Positions 22,270 to 34,060 of a stretch of 64,000 nucleotides of DNA are shown here, in pieces. The first letter of the stretch is position 1, and each line of letters opens with the position of its first letter. The notes under the pieces are model-generated. The model was not told the origin of the DNA, made no database searches, and was given only the letters and a program-made list of their open reading frames with translations. Position numbers and translations under genes: made by a program. This DNA is from Siphonodentalium dalli (Eukaryota > Mollusca > Scaphopoda > Gadilida > Siphonodentaliidae), in NCBI GenBank assembly GCA_032622095.1, contig CP136064.1:171130310-171194309 (forward strand), in the 5' to 3' direction.

Positions 22270-22870
22270 ATCCATTTGCTATATAGATAATCTCCAAAGA
22301 GTTATGTTGGGATATAATATTTTATGAAATGAGTTTGATGAATTTGATGTATTCACAAGGAGTCGTAGATGAGTTGTGAATCAAATTTATTAAACGATCG
22401 AGTTTCATAAAATCTTATATCCCAACATAACGAGTTGAAGTTCTTGCATATCACAAGAAAAAAAACTAGAGCTTTGTGCCTTTTTAACGAATCAAAATCA
22501 TTAAAAGAGGCTGCAAAATGCATGGCTGAGACACTTCACAACCGTATACGACAGTATTGCGCGCTCTGGGGCTGGCGACGGAAAATATAGTCCCCAAATT
22601 TGCCTCTTTGTTTTTGTGTCTATTTTCGTTAGTGCAACGAAGTTGGACAAGAATTTTACTTTTATGAACAAAGCAATCATTTGACATTGTCTGGTGTTGA
22701 TGTCATGTGCGACTTTTCGAAATAGTGTTAATCCGCCTGAATCAATGTAAAGACGCGCGGTCATTTTGTTGGCGCGACGCCAAGTGATATATAAAAAATG
22801 TTCACGCGCCTCCCGGGAATCACGCGCCTATTCGTAACTAGTGAGAGATTAGGAAATATGTAATGGCTTT
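22270..22870 (-). repeat. Repeat copy 2 of the inverted pair around exon F
   Basis: Reverse-orientation relative of 18590-19130: the palindrome at about 22302-22435 (TATGTTGGGATATAATATTT ... ATATCCCAACATAACGAG), then TTGTTTTTGTGTCTATTTTC and GCAACGAAGTTGGACAAGAA. The two copies are clearly diverged, so the pair is old. Minus-strand open frames here belong to the repeat. Confidence 0.7.
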
Positions 22871-23461
22871 TTAAATGATATAGGGGTTTTATGTGATATA
22901 TGTTTATATGCAATAGAATATAATTACACACAAAAAAAATTACTTGAAAGCAGCGAAACCATTAATGTCGACATATATATATATATAGTTCGGGAAATTA
23001 TACGTGGGCTAGCTAACGCTCAAGACATTGTGGTAGAGCACCATTGTTGATACTTCTCAGAGAAGTCATCCATCCGGTATCATTCTACGTTATATATATG
23101 TTATATATAGTATACCGATACAGGGACCCTAGGTCATGCATCTTACAGCTAGGGATGTAGACCATATGCAATGACAACATAGTGATATATATATGAATAA
23201 TTGAATATATAGCCTATACCGGTGTAGTCACTGGGGTGACAAGTGTTGTCTTCGTAGGTTTTTCAAGAGTTATCTATCCTGGAAACGTGCTAATCTATGA
23301 GATCACCGTCTGCTCTTTCTGCTTGCGTTTTATTTAATAGTTCCCACTGATATGTAAACCCATTTACTACTTATTTATGATCGCTGGGTGCGAATTAGTG
23401 ACCACGTGCACTTGACCTATTTTTATTCAGTGTTTGATGCAAACAATGTGTTTATTTTCAG
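22871..23461. other. Intron upstream of exon G
   Basis: TATATA-rich sequence with no exon signal; it ends in the T-rich acceptor of exon G (GTTTATTTTCAG). Confidence 0.4.
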
Positions 23462-23743
23462 CGGCCACAGCCACAAGGCAGATGGGTCTGTGACATCTGC
23501 AACAGAATATATAGCCAAAGAAGTGCACTCAATCGTCACAAAAACATCCATTCAAAGAAGAGAACATATAGCTGCAACATCTGTGGTCGAATATTCCCTT
23601 TATTAGACTATCTGAAGAGCCACACTCAATCCCACTCTCAGCAACAGGAATTTCAGTGCGATTTTTGTAAAAAGTGTTTTAAACATTATACCAGTTATAG
23701 AAAACATATCCGATCGCACAGTGTTGAAGATGTTTTACATTGA
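23462..23743 (+). CDS. Exon G: alternative 3'-terminal exon with three C2H2 zinc fingers
   Basis: The acceptor is GTGTTTATTTTCAG (AG at 23460-23461); phase 0, 93 residues, TGA stop. There is no ATG, so it is visible only when read from the splice site. Fingers: C10-C13-H26-H30 (NRIYSQRSALNRHKNIH), C38-C41-H54-H58 (GRIFPLLDYLKSH), C66-C69-H82-H86 (KKCFKHYTSYRKH), all with perfect C-x2-C-x12-H-x3-H spacing. The linkers are 7 residues. A polyadenylation hexamer AATAAA (23748-23753) begins only 5 bases after the stop, giving an unusually short 3' UTR if used. It is not closely related to the D/E or H/I exon pairs. Inferred role: three-finger DNA-binding tail of one isoform. Confidence 0.9.
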   Translation, partial: RPQPQGRWVCDICNRIYSQRSALNRHKNIHSKKRTYSCNICGRIFPLLDYLKSHTQSHSQQQEFQCDFCKKCFKHYTSYRKHIRSHSVEDVLH

Positions 23744-23794
23744 CAATAATAAACACGTTTATATATACTAATAATGTCCAACAAAAAAGGTAAA

Positions 23795-23910
23795 AGATGC
23801 ACAATCCAAATCAACGATCCTAAGTTACTATTTCTTTGGCTTCGGGGGTAAAAAATATTTGATTTGAGAAACCCAACAATCAAAGCTCAGTTATCAGATA
23901 TCAATTTTTG
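23795..23910. mobile_element. Half copy of a foldback MITE
   Basis: TACTATTTCTTTGGCTTCGG followed by GGGTAAAAAATATTTGATT and CAAAGCTCAG matches one arm of the foldback element at 35330-35758 and of the copy at 45119-45350. Confidence 0.65.
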
Positions 23911-25825
23911 AAATTTGTTATTTTGCCTCACCTGGAATATTCGACGAATGCCGACAGACATACTCTCGATACTAAATTGCGTTGAACAACATGTTGATAT
24001 ATAAAACTTTTTGGGAAATTTTATACTATCATTGACAGTAGTTAGCATGGTATTTTTTTGTCACTCCATCGATTGTGATAACTGAAGCGGCATTTCAAGA
24101 AATGTTGTTGTTGTTTGGAATCTGATGATATGGGGACCATCTAATTGGATTGTGTACCTTTTAATATCGTCTAACTCTTCCCGCGATAGCACTTCCAACA
24201 AGTTAACAACAAAGTTTCTATGGATGACTCCATTTCAAAGCACATTTCCACTTTTTTCACCAATACACTCGGAACAAACATCAGAGGTTGCACATATTTC
24301 ACATATAAAATTTTTCTCAGAGATACATTTACAATAAAATACTCTGTAATGTTATAAAAATAGCCATACTTTCTGTCTCAGTTCATAGAAATAATTAGAG
24401 AACAAAATTATTTCCTGAGACAAGCTCTTGTTGCCTGTTACTTCTGACTCAAAATTAATATTTGATACATCCAAAAACATGTGTTACACATATTTAAATT
24501 CACTCAGTTTTGAATTCGCGCAAATTGCTAAGCGAACAGTGGGGGGGGGGGGGGGGGTATAATAACAAATTTGCAGGAAGGTATGCCAGGGTGGTCCGAG
24601 AGGCAAAAAACGCTTTTTTTTACAACCTCAAGTTTTTACTAAAGACCTTTTGTGCCCATATTTGACATTTGTAACACATGTATGTTACTGGGACCTTATA
24701 TGGGCGTTAGTGGAGGTGACATTAAGCTAACATGTTGCATATGGGACAGTGAGATGAAAAACTTCCTTCCCGTCACCCTTTGAAAGAAGCTTCGAGAAAT
24801 GTAAAACAGAAATAAATAAACTTGTCCTCCTGTAACTAAGACACTAGATCATTGTGTGCATGGAAAACAATGTGACTATCAATGGCCAGAAAATAACGTT
24901 CATCAGTGCATCAAGCTAATCAATGAATTATTTGCATGTCTAACAACTCAGATGATCTCACAACATCCATAGTATCCAAGTCTGGCATAGTGACTGCTTG
25001 TCATTTAGTATAAAAGATGTTCCAGTAGACTAATACAAGTTGTATGGAATAATGCTAGATAACGGACTGGTTGACAGACTAATCAGGAAATAGATAGAAA
25101 TGATGAAATTGTGTGTACAAAATGACCTAGGTTTGCAGATAGATATCAGCAACTTATAAAATAATATTTCCAATTGCAGCCTGGCAAATATCCTCTCCAG
25201 ATATGTATTTATTTTCAAAATATGATCAACTCTAGTTGAATTGAATCTTAACAACTGATGTGTCATGGATTTGTCTACATAATGTCACTGGATATGCAGG
25301 GGGATATGCTGGGATATGTATCACTTGTTTTTGTAAAATTGGATGCATATGCCTTATAATAGTGTTTTATGTGAGCCTATCAGCTTCTGATGGGTAACTG
25401 TATTTGTCCACTATATCGATGCATTATCAAATTTCCATTTAGAAGTATGGAATTTGACCACCCAGGAAGATCTATAGTATACTCTCATCACACAATGACC
25501 TGGAAACTCCATTGCATGTATGTGGTAGACAAATGCCTATTAGCCAGTATTTGAAAAAATCTTCATATTTACCTGTATTTACCATTTTTTTTCTCAATTA
25601 AAACAGGTTTAAACTGTCATTTGAACTGCAGGAGATAATTTCCCAGGCATGAGTGATACCAGTAGTGTTTTTATGCGGGTTTAGACATAAATTAGTGAAA
25701 TTTGGAGTTGGGTGTAAACAAATTGGGAGTAAAAAAAATATTTTTTTTGCAGGTTTGGGGGGTGGTTGGTACACGAAAATGCCAGATGTAAAACAGCATA
25801 CTATCCTGCAAATTTGTTACTACCC

Positions 25826-25866
<41 letters not shown>

Positions 25867-27215
25867 CGAATTCAAAACTGATACAAATAATTTTATAAAA
25901 GCAATTCTTAATCGCTCAGTGTATATTAATCATATCATGACGGATATTTACTTTGAGTATATATAGAACATGGCTGCCCTCATCATTTTGTTGCGAATAT
26001 GCAAGTGTATTCTGTATAGTTGGGTTGACATAATTTAAGTTAACGCAGACTATTATGCCAACGGTGTCACCACAGTGTTGTTGCTTGATAAGACGTGCTT
26101 TTGTGCACCTTCAGTCTGAAGACTGAAATACATGTGTTTCTTACAAACATTGCAACATCGAAGATTTGATCATGATTTATCGCTTTACATGTAAATAATG
26201 ATGTTCAGATTAGTTCCCAACATGTAAATATATATGGCCCTTATTGGTTATTCAGCCCAAAGTTCTGTAATGTATGTAACTTGTCTTATCTTTTCGTACG
26301 GATGACGCGACGTCTACTTATATATCCTTAACATCCCTCCAAATGAATAATAAACCATTTCAATGTGATTTCAATAGATACATGTAGATCCCCCCCCGTG
26401 TTGGCTCCCAAAATGCAACAGAATTTAAACTAAAGATGAATTTTCAATGGAAGAGGAATAACTCTATCTTTAAGATATAGAGTTATTCCCCCTACATTGA
26501 AAATAATACACTTTTTACTACAATCTAGATGACAAAAACACGGTAACTCAACGAAAACAACATGTTCACAGTTTATTGCACCGGATAAGTTGATAATACA
26601 ATGTTTTGGAGGTTCTTCTTTCAAATGGTATATCATATGGCATTTATTTTATATATGTGATATGTTTTATAAAATTGGCATTCGGGTACCAAACTTTTAA
26701 AAAATCTGTGTTTTTAAAATTCTTGTTCTATTTTTTCATTATCTAAAGATGACTGTTTGGTATAATGGAAAAGAAAGGAGTGTACGCCATATTGGCGAGA
26801 TTTTTTAAAATCAGGGCACCAATTAGTGCTCATTATAATACTTGTGTAAAAGCTTGTATCCAAGTGCCAGTATGAAAACAATGGTGCCCCAAGTGCTCCA
26901 AAAGTATTGACAGCCTGTGACAGTTCAGTGGCATTAAATTAAAAGCCCACAGTCGATACGTTTCCAGTAATTCTATAGTCAAATGTGTATAATCAGTATA
27001 TATAGGTCCTATATGTCGCATCACACAGAGTGTGTTTCCTCACTGCAGAGAAAAATGAGATATCGTGTTGAGTCTTGGGTGAACTATGAAAAACAGGACC
27101 CCCGCTGTTTGGACATTGAACATAGCCACAAACCGTAAGGGTATACAATATTAACCGTACACCATCATCATGATACCATGAACTGTTTTGTCGATTCACA
27201 TCTTGAGTCGGAGTA
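23911..27215. other. 3.3 kb of non-coding DNA with G/C homopolymers
   Basis: No exon with acceptor and domain found. A run of 17 G (24541-24557) followed by TATAATAACAAATTTGCAGG is mirrored by CCTGCAAATTTGTTACTACC and a run of about 36 C (25827-25862), suggesting a 1.3 kb inverted-repeat element or two opposed G-run MITEs. A short perfect inverted repeat (AATAACTCTATCTTTAAGAT / ATAGAGTTATT) lies near 26457-26490. Proline-rich frames over the C run are artefacts of the homopolymer. Confidence 0.45.
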
Positions 27216-30200
27216 GTGGAGTAGATTAAGTCCAATTTCAAGGCAAAAATTATTGTTCAATTTGTGACTAAAGCATGAAAATTTGCACATATGTACATAT
27301 CCACATACTAATTGATATTAGATATGGAGCCACGCTTAAATATCACTTTAACCCCTCTTTTAAGGGGTTTTCCAAATTTAAAGAGCATTTCGTGATTATA
27401 TAATTTATTAAATGTCGCAATTAATCTTACCATGAAATATGTGATTTAAAATGTGGCATATACATTAAGTATGATTATGCGATATATAATGCCACATTTT
27501 TTGGGTAAAATTGTAACTCCCATCAAAATGGCCGTAAAAATGGTAGCCGTAAGTGGAATTTTTTTTCACTAATATCTTCTAGATCAGTTTCTGCTGTATG
27601 GAACTGGTTCAGAATTATGACTTTATTTTTGTATTATTCATATTAATTGATCATTGGAGCAATGAAATATGCCATTCAGGGGTCCTAGTCCTTTCCGATC
27701 CCTCAAAAATTATATTTTACAGAACTTGATATGAAATTTCACCAAAAGTCACCATTCGGATTCTAGTCATATTTTAACAAGAAATGGACAGAACTGTGCA
27801 AAGTAAGTGAGGCATACCATGACTTATGAATATTTCAACTCAATGGCACCAAAATTGTCACTTGGTCTGAAAATGGCTGCCAAAATGGCGACCAAACCTG
27901 GGAAATGGTAAATATGTAATCGCTTACAAGTTGTGGTCAATGAATAAAATTGGCTATTTTGTCTTATATACTTTAAATTCTAACATTGATGCACATTGGT
28001 TAAGTGTTACTAATGTAACCACTGAAATTACCAGAATTATTGGATTTTTCTATCATAAACTTGACATCAAAATTGGCAAAAAATAACTTTTCAGGTTTGG
28101 GCCGTTTATTCAAGTAAATGGAAGTATCTTTGGTATTACGCAAGAAGGCTTCCAAAATGGCAACCAATTTGCTTTAAAACAAAAGATTATTTTTTTCAAA
28201 TATATCCCGAACATTATTCTCTGTTCCCAAGAGTTAGCAAATTATAACTCACTTGGTTTTTACCATGTTATGCTTAATCCAATGACTACTACATGTTTCA
28301 TTCTCCGATGCATGACAAATTCCTTTTAAATGATGTACTGTAGTATGGAATTTTGCCAAAAATGTCTTCTGGGACTGTGGCCATATTTTTGAACGGAAAT
28401 GGGCAGAACGTCTAAAACGAAACTGAGTGAAACCATATTATGTGGCTACTCTCGACAATTAGCATGAAAATCAACTTAATATATGGTGTATGTCCAAATG
28501 GCAACCAAGGGGGTGAATGTGCGGTCATAGATAAGGTGAATAGTTCTACATGTAGTTATTGTATGGTCATTGATGTGCGAAGGAGTGGCTATATGGTGAC
28601 GGGGTGGTGTGTCTATGGTGATATGTATAGGTATACAAGGGGTGAGTGTATGGTCATGTGTGAGGTGAATATATATACAAGGATTGTTTGTACGGTTAAT
28701 GAAATGGTGTATGGGTGTAATGATAGTAGCTGCATGTTCATCTGTGTGTTGTTTATGTATATATAGAAGACTATATGGTCATGTGTGGGATATACATGCG
28801 TACCTTGGGTATAAACTATTGTCATGGATGGGTGTGTATGTATACATATGTTGACTGTATTATCATCTGTGGGACTGTGGGTGTATGAATAAATAGGGAG
28901 TGGTTGTATGCTCATGTGTAATGTATATAGGTGTACATGGAATGACTGTACGGTCATGATTGTTGAAGTATATATGCATACCTGGAATATAGCTGGATGG
29001 TCATTGGCGGTGTGTGGGTATATATGAAGTGTCCTTGTGGTCATGGTTGTATATGTGATGTGTATGCATCTCTGCCGTGGCTGTATTGTCATTGGTGTAT
29101 ATGTATACAGAGAGTAGCTGTATGATCATGGATGGGGTGTGTGAGTATACATCTAGTGGCTGAATTCTCATGGGCGAGGTGTATTTGCAAATCTGGAGTG
29201 TACGAGTGGTCGTGCGGGGTATGGTATATCCATTGGTAAGGTGTATGTGTATACCGGGATTGACACTATGGTAATAAGTGGGGTGTATATGTTTATCATG
29301 AGTGGGTATATGGTCATGGGTGTGAAGAAAAGGTATACAGGGAGTGACTGTATATGGCCAATGGTGAGGTGATGCGCGCTGTATTGCTATATCTAGAAGG
29401 TATGTATGGTCAATGATGAGGTGTCAATGTATACCTGGAGTGATTCTATAATCGGCATTGGTGGGTGTGTATGTACATTGTATATATTTATTGGATATAT
29501 GGCCATGGGTGTGGCCGATAAATTATTTTTTGCCGATTTTGAGAGAAAATTCCAATAATTTATGTAATGTAATAGTACCACTTATCATCCAAAATGCATC
29601 ATAACTGTTAGTATTCAATGTATCTATATGACAGAACAGCCAATTGTATTCATCATCCACGACTTTTTATCGATTTCATGGCACTCTGGGACAATATTTA
29701 CCATTTTCCTTATTTTGGCCACCACTTTGACAGCTATTTTTAACCAAAGTGACAATTTTTGGCTCCACTGTGTTGAAATATTCATGAGCAATGGTATGCC
29801 TCAATTACTTTGCACAGTTCTGCTCATTTCTTGTTGAAATATGACTAGAATCCAAATGGTGATTTTTTGTGAAATTTCATACAGCGTTATGTAAAATCGA
29901 ATTATTGAGGGATCGGAAGGGGCTGGGATCTCATGAATGGCATATTTCATTGCTCCAGTGATCAATTAACATGAACAATACAAAATAAGGTCACATTTCC
30001 GAACCAGTTCCATACAGAAGAAACTGGTCTAGATGATAATATTGAAAAAACGGCAATTATTCCACTTACGGCTGCCACTTTGACGGTCATCTTGAACGTG
30101 GAGTTTCAATTTCACCCTAAAACTGTTCCATTATATGTCACAGAGACATACTTACTGTATATGCCTAATTTTTATATCGCAGATTCCATGGTAAGATTAA

Positions 30201-30391
30201 TTGTGACATTTAATAACTTATATAATCACAAAACGCTCTTTAAATTCGGAAAACCCCTTAAAAGATGGGTTAAAGTGATATTTCAGCGTGGCTCCATATC
30301 TAATATCAATAAGTATGTGAATATGTACATATGTGCCAAATTTCATGCTTTAGTCACGAAGTGAACAATTATTTTTACTAATCTACTCCAC
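27216..30391. mobile_element. 3.2 kb foldback element with about 870 bp inverted arms
   Basis: The left arm begins GTGGAGTAGATTA (27216) and the right arm ends TAATCTACTCCAC (30391). Inverted similarity continues inward through TTTCATGCTTTAGTCAC, GATATGGAGCCACGC, TTTAAGGGGTTTTCC, a CTAGTC-ATATTT segment and GGCAAAAAATAA to about 28090 and 29515. The core (about 28490-29480) is a degenerate minisatellite built on TATGGTCATGGGTGTG-like and GTGTATATGTATAC-like motifs. No flanking duplication or transposase is visible. The arms carry AAAATGGCGACC segments related to the repeats at 49880-51120 and 63060-63990. Confidence 0.75.
28490..29480 (+). repeat. Degenerate minisatellite core
   Basis: Loosely periodic copies of (G/A)TATATGGTCAT, GGTGTGTATGTATAC and GGAGTGACTGTA spaced roughly 55-65 bases. 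Long open frames on both strands here (for example 28440-28766 and 28613-29092) follow from the periodic low-stop composition and show no domain. Confidence 0.65.
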
Positions 30392-30639
30392 AAGAGAGAT
30401 ATCAGGAGCTACGGTCGATCACTATGATCGATTATCCCCAATAGATCTGATACGTTTTAATCTTAAAGATAGATTACCTCTTCCTAATTATTATGTTTTA
30501 TAGTTTCCTGGGTATTAAATAATAAATATGGGTCGAAGACACCTGTTCGGAAACTCTAAAACTCTATCAATTAATTTTGATTGGAAACAAATAAATCAAT
30601 TATATTGATTTTATATCGACCTTTTCTTATATAATACAA

Positions 30640-31330
30640 CTAGCAAATTAGCCCGCCACTGGCGGGATTGGTCCCATGGCTTTGGTCGATCCATTAATAT
30701 TTGTTTTTCAAGGTAACCCGTACAGGCACGCCGACAGCATGCTATCATTTGCGGGTAGCCGTTTCAAGGTCATGTTGGGTGGCCATACATAACAAATTTC
30801 ACGTCGCTGCCACCGCTGATGCCCGAAATAGCCCAAGGTCATTTGCGGGTACCCGTGTCAAGGTCATGTTGGGTGGACAAAATAACCCGACAAAAATATT
30901 TCCCGTCCCGAGTTGACCATACATAACAAATTTCACATCGATGTCACCGCTGACTACAGAGATATCGCCAAGGTCATTTGTGGGTACCCGTTTCAAGGTC
31001 AAGGTCACCTCGGGCGGACAAAACTGACCCGACGAAAATCTCCCCCGTCCCTTGGAACCCCATAAGTACGAAATTTCGTCTCGATGTCCCCAGTTTCCGA
31101 GCGAGACGGTCAAATGCCGTATTTTCACTAAAGTAGATAAACGCTCTTTAATAACGACGCCTCATATGCAAACGCTCATTAATTATCACGCGATTATAAC
31201 CCACCAATCCCCATTAAGGTGGAAGTTGAAGGGTGAATTAATGCTCGGACGTTCTCAGAAGCGGTGCGATGACACTTCCCGTGGCTTTTTACCCTTAGAT
31301 AGGAAGTTTGGGCTCAATCGGTCGAGCCGT
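30640..31330 (-). mobile_element. Helitron-like non-autonomous element, 5'-truncated, minus strand
   Basis: Read on the minus strand it ends CCCGCCAGTGGCGGGCTAA followed by TTTGCTAG (CTAG at 30640-30643): a hairpin close to a CTRR end, with T as the next base, as for Helitrons. It is an inverted relative of 39743-40344 and shares most of its length, but has an extra roughly 130 bp internal unit (TCATTTGCGGGTA...AAGGTCATGTTGGGTGG) and loses similarity beyond 31330 before reaching a TC start. Confidence 0.75.
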
Positions 31331-32123
31331 TAGGTAGATGATCAATTGGGACATTTTTTCGTTACTATTTTAGAACAGATCGTTCAGACGATTTGTCAGA
31401 TATATAGAGACGGAGTTATAATTATCTCGCTTGCTACGCTCCGAACGTTTCCCCCGAGCCGTAAAATTTCAACAAATTGATCGTGTGTATTATACCAGAA
31501 CATTCGAAATAGAATCAATATTAATTGATACATGGAATGGTTTCGATTCATATTTATTATTTAATTCACAGGAAACCATGTATTAATTGTTATAGGAAGA
31601 GATAGAACATGTGCCCCATCTGACCATCAAAACCTCCCGTGAATAGGTTCATATGTTGGATCCAATTATTTCCGGGTGTAGAAAACAAAGTAGTATATTT
31701 TTACCGCCGAATCGGCTGGGACACTTTTAAACTCAGACTTGGTACAAATATGTGTATATAATAGACTATCCCTCTTGTACAAGCTCTCACTGGGCCTTGA
31801 GCCCATCACATATATCTTCAAACAACACTTTTTTTTCTGAAAGAATATTGCAAATTAAGGAAGTATGTGCCCGGATGTCCACAGCTGGGTACGAAAATCA
31901 ACCGTGTGCTGCAAGTTTACTTGTTGATTTTTCCAGCTAAAGATGTAAGCTAAATCTGTAAGCCATGAAATTTCCAATTGTTGACACTTTAGCCAAAATT
32001 GGAGGGTGATCAAAACGAACCCCCTATATATTAGAACCAAAAATTAAGAGCAAAGTCTGCACTAATTATTTGCTGTGCTGGAATTCGTTGTAATTAAGCA
32101 GCCGATGAAAATATTTTTTTCAG
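31331..32123. other. Intron upstream of exon H
   Basis: No exon or strong repeat seen; it ends in the acceptor AATATTTTTTTCAG. Confidence 0.4.
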
Positions 32124-32324
32124 GGCACTCAACGGTATGAATGTGTACGGTGCTGGAAGACGTTCGCTCGGAAACCCGATCTTAATAGACACATGGAAGT
32201 ACACGCTGGTGTCACACATTCTTGCGATCTATGCGGGCAGGAGTTCACAAGGAAGTACAACGCACAAAAGCACAAGAAGTCTTGTATTGGTGTATGTGAT
32301 GATGATTTAGGGTCAAAACAGTGA
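32124..32324 (+). CDS. Exon H: alternative 3'-terminal exon, C2H2 plus C2HC fingers
   Basis: A strong acceptor (ATATTTTTTTCAG, AG at 32122-32123); phase 0, 66 residues, TGA stop. There is no internal ATG long enough to reveal it by ORF length. Finger 1 is C7-C10-H23-H27 (WKTFARKPDLNRH); finger 2 is C34-C37-H50-C54, i.e. C2HC. The short linker HAGVTHSCDLCG is nearly identical to HAGITHTCDICG in exon I, and the GTQRY / GSGYM starts also correspond, so H and I are duplicates. A short acidic tail (DDDLG) follows. AATAAA at 32614-32619 can serve as poly(A) signal. C2HC second fingers are common in insect lola tails, which supports the comparison without proving it. Confidence 0.88.
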   Translation, partial: GTQRYECVRCWKTFARKPDLNRHMEVHAGVTHSCDLCGQEFTRKYNAQKHKKSCIGVCDDDLGSKQ

Positions 32325-32810
32325 CCGCTCCCTGATATAAATTAAGAAGTGCCAATATCAGTTTCTGTATAACCCCACCCGATGATCACCCTGTATAATT
32401 TAATAATTGAGGTGTATATGTACAGTGAATATGCATTGAATAGATTCCCTGAAATGTTTATGGAATCTACATATTCTCTGAACAATTGGTAAAAACGTTC
32501 TAGAGATTCTCTAACATGATAATTGACCGTTGTGTAGTTATATAAAGTTGCTAATACCACATCTGATTTGACATTTAATTAGTGAACTTTCCCAATGTTT
32601 CATTTATCAGACAAATAAAGCATGAACAGCTAGTACTTGCAATAGACTTCGTGCAATTTATTGATATGCATGCATACATCGGACCGTGAGCAAAATCGAA
32701 CTTGGCCTGCGTCCTCTCAAATGTGAACCACGTTCCAAATATCAAGCAATGCTGCCGAATAATACTCAAGTTATCATCTGCACCCGGACAACCCACAGGT
32801 CCCTGGCACA

Positions 32811-34052
32811 CAGGGATGTGGCTAGAGGGTCTCCGCTGGGGGGGTGTCCACCTTGGGAATTTCCAACTGCACCCCCCCCCCCCCTTGAGTTGGAATCACA
32901 CCAACACAACTTTTTCCATAATTCCATTTGCACCCCCTTCCCCTTGAGTCGGAATAACACCAACACAACTTTTTGCATAATTCCATTTGCACCCCCCCCC
33001 CCCCCCCCCCTTGAGTCAGAAAATCGCACCAACACAACTTTTTGCATAATTCCATTTCCACCCCCACCCCTTGTACATATCATGCTCAGGCCTAATTTCC
33101 TATATATTCATAAGCCATGCTTCTATTTTCCCAGTATGAGAACATTAAGATATTTTAACCTGAAAATTTCACCAAAAAAAAAACAACTAGTGATCTAATT
33201 CCAGACAAATGCACACAGCTACCGACAACAGATCAAGAAACACCGGGCCGACCATGGTTGTTCGGCCCGGTGTGAGAAAATTTTGAAAACTATACAAGAA
33301 AATCGCAAATCCTAGCATCTAGACTGGCCTCAACTGAACCTTTCCTAGTGTTTGAAATTTCAAACCTCATGCTCCCCCTCAGGTTGGAAAATTCTTCAAC
33401 TGATGACCATTTATGTCTACAAGTTTGACCAAATGTAGTAAAATATTGTTTTGCTAAACTAATGAGCAGTTTTGTATTGGCCATGTGGATGGGGCCATGA
33501 CACACCGGGCCGACCATGGTTCGGCCCGGTGTGCGAAAATTTTGAAATCTGAACAAGAAAATCGCAAAATCCTAACATCTAGACTAGCCTCAAGACTTCC
33601 TACTATTGGAAATTTCAAACCCTACACCCCCACTTAGGTTGGAAAATTTCCAACTGATGACAATTCCAATGACAATGTTGACCAATTGTATGACAATATT
33701 GTTTTCTTAAATTAACTAGAAGTTTTTGACTGGCCACGGGGGAGGGACCAGGACACAAGCTTTCCAAGTGTTGGAAATTTCCAACCTGTCACCCCCCTAA
33801 GGTTGGAAAATTTCCAACTGATGACCATTTCTGTCAAAATTTTTTACCAAAAATAGGAACATATGCAAATATTGGTCGAAAAACAATAAATTCCCCCCAA
33901 TAAATTGTTTTATAATCAAACTACAAGAACATTTTCAACCTATTGCTGGTGTGAAATTTCGTTGTGGCAGGTATGAAATTTCCAACTATTGAAAATATAG
34001 CTCTCTGCTGGGGGGGGGGGGGGTGAGACACCCCCCTCTAGCCACATCCCTG
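32811..34052. mobile_element. hAT-like non-autonomous transposon with 8-bp target duplication
   Basis: Termini are CAGGGATGTGGCTAGAGGG and CCCTCTAGCCACATCCCTG (19 bp inverted). The flanks CTGGCACA at 32803-32810 and 34053-34060 are identical, an exact 8 bp duplication as expected for hAT. The body holds three CCCC-TTGAGT units with TTTTTGCATAATTCCATTTG (32870-33065) and about three 240 bp tandem units starting near 33240, 33500 and 33720, the first two with CACCGGGCCGACCATGG hairpins. No transposase ORF. Proline/glycine-rich frames are due to C/G runs. Confidence 0.88.
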
Positions 34053-34060
34053 CTGGCACA

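Noticed and set aside
25653-25966. Poly-proline peptides
   Set aside because: Translation of a run of about 36 C; no gene structure around it.
26053-26175. Minus-strand CNVCKKHMYFSLQTEGAQKH frame, superficially finger-like
   Set aside because: Spacing from the second Cys to the first plausible His is 15 rather than 12, there is no second His in place, a stop lies just upstream and no acceptor is present.
28440-29092. Overlapping 108- and 159-residue open frames on opposite strands
   Set aside because: They lie in a degenerate minisatellite whose periodic composition lacks stops; the peptides are simple repeats of Tyr/Thr/His/Ile words.
32686-33198. 170-residue proline-rich frame and matching Gly-rich minus-strand frames
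   Set aside because: Produced by C/G homopolymers and 60-80 bp repeats inside the hAT-like element.
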